Positions 58,640 to 64,000 of a stretch of DNA of 64,000 bases are shown here, piece by piece. The notes under the pieces were generated by a model. That model had not been told where the DNA came from. It was given only the letters and a program-made list of their open reading frames with translations, and did not search any database. Position 1 is the stretch's first letter, and each line of letters begins with the position of its first letter. The position numbers and the translations under genes are program-made. Source of the stretch: Hamiltosporidium tvaerminnensis (taxonomy: Eukaryota; Microsporidia; Dubosqiidae). The DNA is taken from NCBI GenBank assembly GCA_022605425.2, contig CM061250.1, positions 248,001 through 312,000 of the forward strand, given 5' to 3'.

Positions 58640-61600
58640 GAAATAATATATGGTTTTACTAAAAATAAACTTATTTAAAACATTTTAATTACCCTATTAT
58701 AGAGCTAAACTATTTTATTGGAACTAAACAACTAACGAATTTTCGGCAGTCTGTCTTATATTTCTTTAAACAAACTAACGTTAAATTTATGTTGAAATTT
58801 GCTTCAAATGCAAACAAACTTATATTCGAGGTGCGAATTCCATTATAAATATTCATTGTGGGATTCGATTTTTAAAATGATAATGATTTATACAATTATA
58901 CAATAATAAAGTGATCTAAAAAAAGCTATTAATTATAATACTTGATAAATTGTATCATAATGATTTTATGTTAATATCATTCTTATGTTTATTTTTCATG
59001 ACATAATTAATTGATTACAAATAGAGTAACTTTATACAAGTTTTGTGCAGTATTTTAAACCATTAAAAAATTTTAAATTAACTATTTTTTTATCGAAATG
59101 GTTCTTCATTTATTTTTTTTGAATCACTCAAACTTGTTCTTACCGATTCATATATTTTTTTTTATAAATATAGATTTTATTTATGATTTATATATAGTTT
59201 AAGCAGTAGAATCCAAATAAAAAGACATCCTTAGTCATATCATACAATTATTCGCTAAAAAAATTAAAATCATGAGTTTATTTTTATCTTATTTAAATCG
59301 GTAAGGAATGCTGTTTTCCTTGCCATTTACAAATCTAAACACATTTTTTAATTGTTATACACTATATTTCTTTATAATAAATATTCTTAAATTTCATTAA
59401 ATATACTTTTTATTTTGAAAGTTTATAAAAAAAAAAACTAAATTCTTTAATTCTGTATAAAATAAAATTAAAATCACTATTATATTTATAAATCATTGAA
59501 TATAAAAATTAAATCATATTTTCTTTTAATTTCAAAGGAAATTTTTAGTCACACTTTCTGAATATAAAGAGATTGATTTAATTTTTCAAATAGATATATT
59601 TACTTGATATACAAGATATATTTAGAATTATAAAGTAGAAAGTTGGTTCATAAAACAAATTTTTTTTTCTTTATTTCATTATATATCAATTTTAGAGGCT
59701 TTACATTATTAAGCAAATGAAGATGGTTCAGAAGTTTTTTAGTACGAGATTTACAAAGACTCAAATATAATTTAAAGTTTCAAACCAAAATTTTTAATAT
59801 TTTTCTGATTCATACTGGTTTAGTTATAATCTTATTATATTATCAAAAAAACAACTTAATATAAACTTTTTTATGAATTTAATTGTTCGTTTAAAAAAAT
59901 TCATTTTTTTTCAGAATAAAATTTACAATGAAAACTTAAAATTACGACAGAATTAAAATCATGCGATATCCATAATAATCCAATTCCATAAATAATATGA
60001 AAATTGAATAAAATACCATTAAAAGTTTATAAAAAAACCAATTGTCAAAAGTGATTTCAATTTTTAAATCTTATATTAAAGACAATAATTTCTTTTTTAT
60101 TTAAAAATCTTCCTGGTTATAAAACTTAAGTTATGTAAAAAATTTTAATAAGAAGATTGTTATTAAAATATATATTACAAAATTATTTCTTGGAGAACAA
60201 TTATTTAGTTTAAGTTTTTTTAAAATAATATATTTACCTCTATTTTTTAGACATTAATATATAAAATTAGTGGAAAATCAAATTTTTTGTATTAATCGTA
60301 CGTTTTTTTTAATTAGTCATGTCTATAAATAGTAAGATTAGATTCTAATTATTTGCCCCAATTAGCGTTTTTTTTAATATCGTAAGAATTATAACAAAAA
60401 TTGCTTAGTTCAAATAATTTGGTTTAGATGACTTATATATTTTATTTTTAGGCATCAAAATATATTTTGTTGAAAATAAGCATCATGAAACTATATTAAT
60501 TAGTTCAAATATAACCCAATTACTTCATGAGGTTATCCATATCAGATTATCTAACATATAAGATATGATAATCAATGATGAATTATACTATTGTTCAAGT
60601 ATAAATATAGAGATAATTAAGTGGTAAATAATGATGTCCTTTCATAACAATGTTTTATGTACTTTGAAAGGAATCGGGGCAAGGAACGCAAATCCAACTA
60701 TTGTTTATAAATATAATGGCAACTAAAACATTTGTTTTTCCTTATGTAATTATTTAAAATTATATTTAAGACTAAAAATAATTTTATTTGATTTCGAATA
60801 ATTGTGAATGAAAAAAAGTTTTCTATATCCAACTTAAACTTTTCTGCGTTATTATTTTATTTCACAATATTCGTGTATTCTTTATTTAAGCCTCAAAGTC
60901 CATGTTTTATTTATTTCGTTCTTTGAGAATTTAGTTAAAAATTTTTTATCCTTTTTCAGTACAATTTTCTAAAATCTTTAATATTTCGACCTTTTTGCTG
61001 ATTCTTAAAAAATTTTGATTCAATTCAATTTTCCAACGAATATTTTAATTTTGAAAATTTTATAGTTTTCTCTCGTTTTATATTGACCACAATAGAAGTA
61101 TGCTGGTACCCATTTTTAATAAACTCGGTTTTCCGGTCAACAAATCTACACTTTTTATATGTCAAATACCATACATGGGATTGAGATTATTCTAGCATTT
61201 TGCAATTTCTTGTCACTGTTTCGGCTTGCTTGTTTTGTTCATACCAGCTGATCCATCTCTAATTATTTCAACGTTAAATTACTGAATAAAAAAAAGAGCA
61301 TAAAATTTTATAAAAACATATAGCATATATTAAATACTATATACATTTTTTACATGATATAAGGCTTTAATACTAGACATATTCTTATTTTTGACATATT
61401 TTATTTGGATCATAGTTAATATATTTTTCTTACTTTTAATATACAGTTTTCTAATCCAATAAGATTTGATTTATTATCATTAAGGCTTATGATATGTGGT
61501 ATAAAATACATTATTTCATTTCATAAAGATATATGCTTGTGTTTTGTTATTAACTCCTTCAAAATATAGTATTTTCTCAGAATTATACATAAGTTCGGTG

Positions 61601-62200
61601 GTTTTTCGAGTATATATACTTTTTGATAAAATTTATTTCCGATTCGGGAAAATTTATAGTTATAAATCGTCCTAAGATTTGTTATCTTTATTCTCGGTAG
61701 TTTATAAGAACAGAAAATATTCAAATTTAGTAAATATCTGAGATTATATTATTAAGACAGAAAAGATACCAATTTTATACAGTTTGGGTATATAATTGGA
61801 CAATAAGGTTTTTTCATGTTTAAATTTATAGTTTTAAATAAATTATATCATTAGATTATAAGAAATATTTATTCAGAAAAGGTTTCTAATTTAACTTTTA
61901 TTTTATAAGATAAACAAATGTAAAATTGTAAAATATTAGAATTTCATACAGAAGATCTTAATTAAGAAACAACTAGATAAAGTCTGTTTTTTTCTTTCTG
62001 TTCAAATTTTGACTAGATTAAAGCTTTTACTCAATTGATATAATTATCTTTGAACCACAATTAGAGTTACCGATATACGAAAGGGAAACCATCATCTTTG
62101 CTTGATTTTTATGCCGTTTTTATTATTCAAGAATTATTTTGATTATTGATTTTCTTTCTGGTTTTTTTGTAAATTTCTCTGAACAAAATTTGATGAAGGA
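58640..62200. other. 3.5-kb AT-rich spacer, no gene seen
   Basis: No credible frame, structured RNA or repeat copy. The 67-codon frame at 61521-61724 has no motif and looks random. Confidence 0.45.
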
Positions 62201-62209
62201 ATTTTATCC

Positions 62210-63400
62210 ATGAAAGTTATTTTGACTATATTAAAGATAAATTCGGAAAATAAAATACCTAGAAATAGAACCAAAAGACCTTTTGATTTATTATTGCAAA
62301 GAAAAAATGAAATTTTAGAAAACAAAAAACAACGAGTAAATAAACTGAAATTTTCTCTGAATAAATATGCTAAAGAGTCAGTCTCTATCAAGCGTTCGGA
62401 AAACAGCAAGAAACATTCAATAGACTTAATTGCATGATAAAGAAGGAAAAAAAGCGATGTATGAAAGTACCAAACTCGTTTTATCTGTTCAAAAAGGAAG
62501 GATCTACGAATATGTCTCAAATTGTTTTACAGGATGAGATATGAACAACTATAGCACATTTCTCAGAAAAAATTAATTTTTGAACGACAATATGTGGTAT
62601 TTCGTGTAAAACAGATTTTGTTGGCCTAAGAAACCATGCCAATTAAAATGATGGATATAGATGAACTGTAAATTTTAGACTGTTATTCAATTTTTTCTCG
62701 CTTAGATTTAAACATAACATAGAAAACATTTAATCTGACCCGAAGCTAATATTCATATATGAAGATGTTCCGAATATTTTACACAGCGACAAAGGCCAAG
62801 AATTCAACGAATCTAATATTACAGAATTTTTATATAGACAAACGTTAGATTTGTAGACAAAGTCAAAATAACACAAATAGAAACCAGATTGAATAATTCG
62901 CAAATGAAGTAAATATAAAATTCTGAAGGCATTTTTCGGTGCGGAAACCTAGACCAAGATAATATTTTGATAAGTTTATATTTAAACATAATAGATCGTG
63001 GTATAAACTCATTAATATGTCACAAATATGAGCATTAAAGTTCGCCTAGTTTAAATATATCGTTCTCCGTAATTAATTTAATAGAAAAAGAAGAAGTATT
63101 CGAAATCAAGAAGAGGAATCAGCCATTGAAAACATCTTAACGTTTATGAAAAAATAAAAATGTATGGTAGTTGATAGTGTTTTAAAGTCGCAAACCGCTA
63201 TTATGTACCCAGAAAAGTTGAAATTAGGTATAGAGCGACTTATGGTTCAGGAATGGTCTAAGATACTGAGGTTCATTACCATGCTATCGCCTTTAATCTA
63301 GGTGATGTTGTTCATATTCGAAGATCTTTTTTAAAAGCACTCATACGAAAATCAAAATACCTAGCTTTGATAAATAAGAGTTTTTAATTATTGCCGAGAG
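62210..63400 (+). pseudogene. Decayed retroelement integrase region
   Basis: Around 62763-62862 one frame reads EDVPNILHSDKGQEFNESNITEFLYRQT (in pieces), the retroviral/Ty3-gypsy-type integrase core where LHSDNGxEF carries the second catalytic Asp. About 100 bases upstream a frame reads YSIFSRLDLN-like sequence, as in the D-YSRF segment of the first catalytic block. About 500 bases downstream NLGDVVHIR resembles the VGD-V-I segment of the C-terminal domain. Many stops and frame changes separate these. A 75-codon frame at 62210-62437, Lys-rich, may belong to the same remnant. Confidence 0.5.
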
Positions 63401-64000
63401 AGTTTTTTCTGAAATTTTTGCTTCTTTGATTGAATATTCCAAGAATATTGTAAATTAACACAAAGTCAGACCAATGAAGCTATCAAAATGATAAGTTTTT
63501 GTTTCTATCATGAATTTTCTTTTTTAAAGTTTTTTTGTATCTCTTCCTATACAACGAACTCTACATATGTCGACTAAGATACAAAATAATTCAAGTTGAT
63601 ATTTATTTCGTTTTATAAGATATCTGATATACGTTTATTTGTTGTAAAAAAATTCCGAAAATAATATCACATTATTCATTGAAAAAAGTAATCAAATCCT
63701 CTATTTATATAAAAAATATAATTTAAGAAATGGTATTTATTTGAATTCAGGTTATATCGATACACTCAAAAGTATTTTAAATAAATTTTAAGGTCTATAA
63801 CAGCAGAAAGATGCAAAACATTAATTATAATATTAAATACTTTAGTTATCTAATATTGGATAATGAATTGTTTTCTAAATGAAGCACATAATATTTTAAA
63901 CGTTTTTATTTAAATAGAAGGAAAAAAAAAGATTTTAATAAATAAATTAAACATAAAACAATCTGTTTAATAGAATAGAAATCATTTGAACAATAGTAAA
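63401..64000. other. AT-rich end of window, no gene seen
   Basis: No frame or repeat recognised in the last 600 bases. Confidence 0.4.

Overview
The window looks like nuclear DNA of a microsporidian with an expanded, very AT-rich genome. The evidence is intron-less, divergent and mostly short eukaryotic genes (Pam16, Luc7, proteasome beta-4, Nse3/MAGE, Rpb5, Elp1, Sec15), start codons preceded within a few bases by a CCC trinucleotide, and kilobases of AT-rich spacer between genes. The repeat load resembles large-genome lineages such as Hamiltosporidium or Edhazardia rather than compact Encephalitozoon. That placement is inference; no rRNA or marker locus is present to settle it.

Layout. 1-6.5 kb: a 5'-truncated R4/R2-like LINE (1570-2693), a 730-bp SINE-like repeat (3170-3900) abutting a PAM16-like gene, and a tiny LINE 3'-end insertion with a perfect target duplication. 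6.7-13.1 kb: LUC7 and, on the minus strand, a secreted M1 aminopeptidase. 13.6-17.3 kb: tandem repeats and the only compact gene cluster, proteasome beta-4, NSE3/MAGE and RPB5. 17.4-24 kb: decayed LINE copies, a broken member of a secreted-protein family and a clean 730-bp repeat. 24.2-30.15 kb: a giant ELP1 gene inflated by 30-bp in-frame repeats. 30.4-43 kb: repeat graveyard with a second broken family member (34.3-35.8 kb), a 3.8-kb R4-like LINE flanked by a 13-bp target duplication, and more 730-bp repeats. 43-47.8 kb: nothing recognised. 47.8-50.4 kb: SEC15-like exocyst gene and a biotin-protein ligase. 51.3-52 kb: another 730-bp repeat. 54.9-56.4 kb: the intact member of the secreted family, lying as an inverted duplicate of the 34-kb copy. 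57-64 kb: LINE and integrase remnants in AT-rich spacer.

The cellular genes are unlinked housekeeping functions (mitosome import, U1 splicing, proteasome, SMC5/6, RNA polymerase, tRNA wobble modification, exocytosis, protein biotinylation). The M1 peptidase and the unknown secreted family are the likely host-interface genes. The most notable material is repetitive: a 730-bp element with 12-15 bp target duplications and a 3' tail resembling that of the R4-like LINE, which suggests a LINE and a non-autonomous partner, and the 30-bp repeat system inside ELP1. No operon, CRISPR array, tRNA or rRNA gene was recognised.
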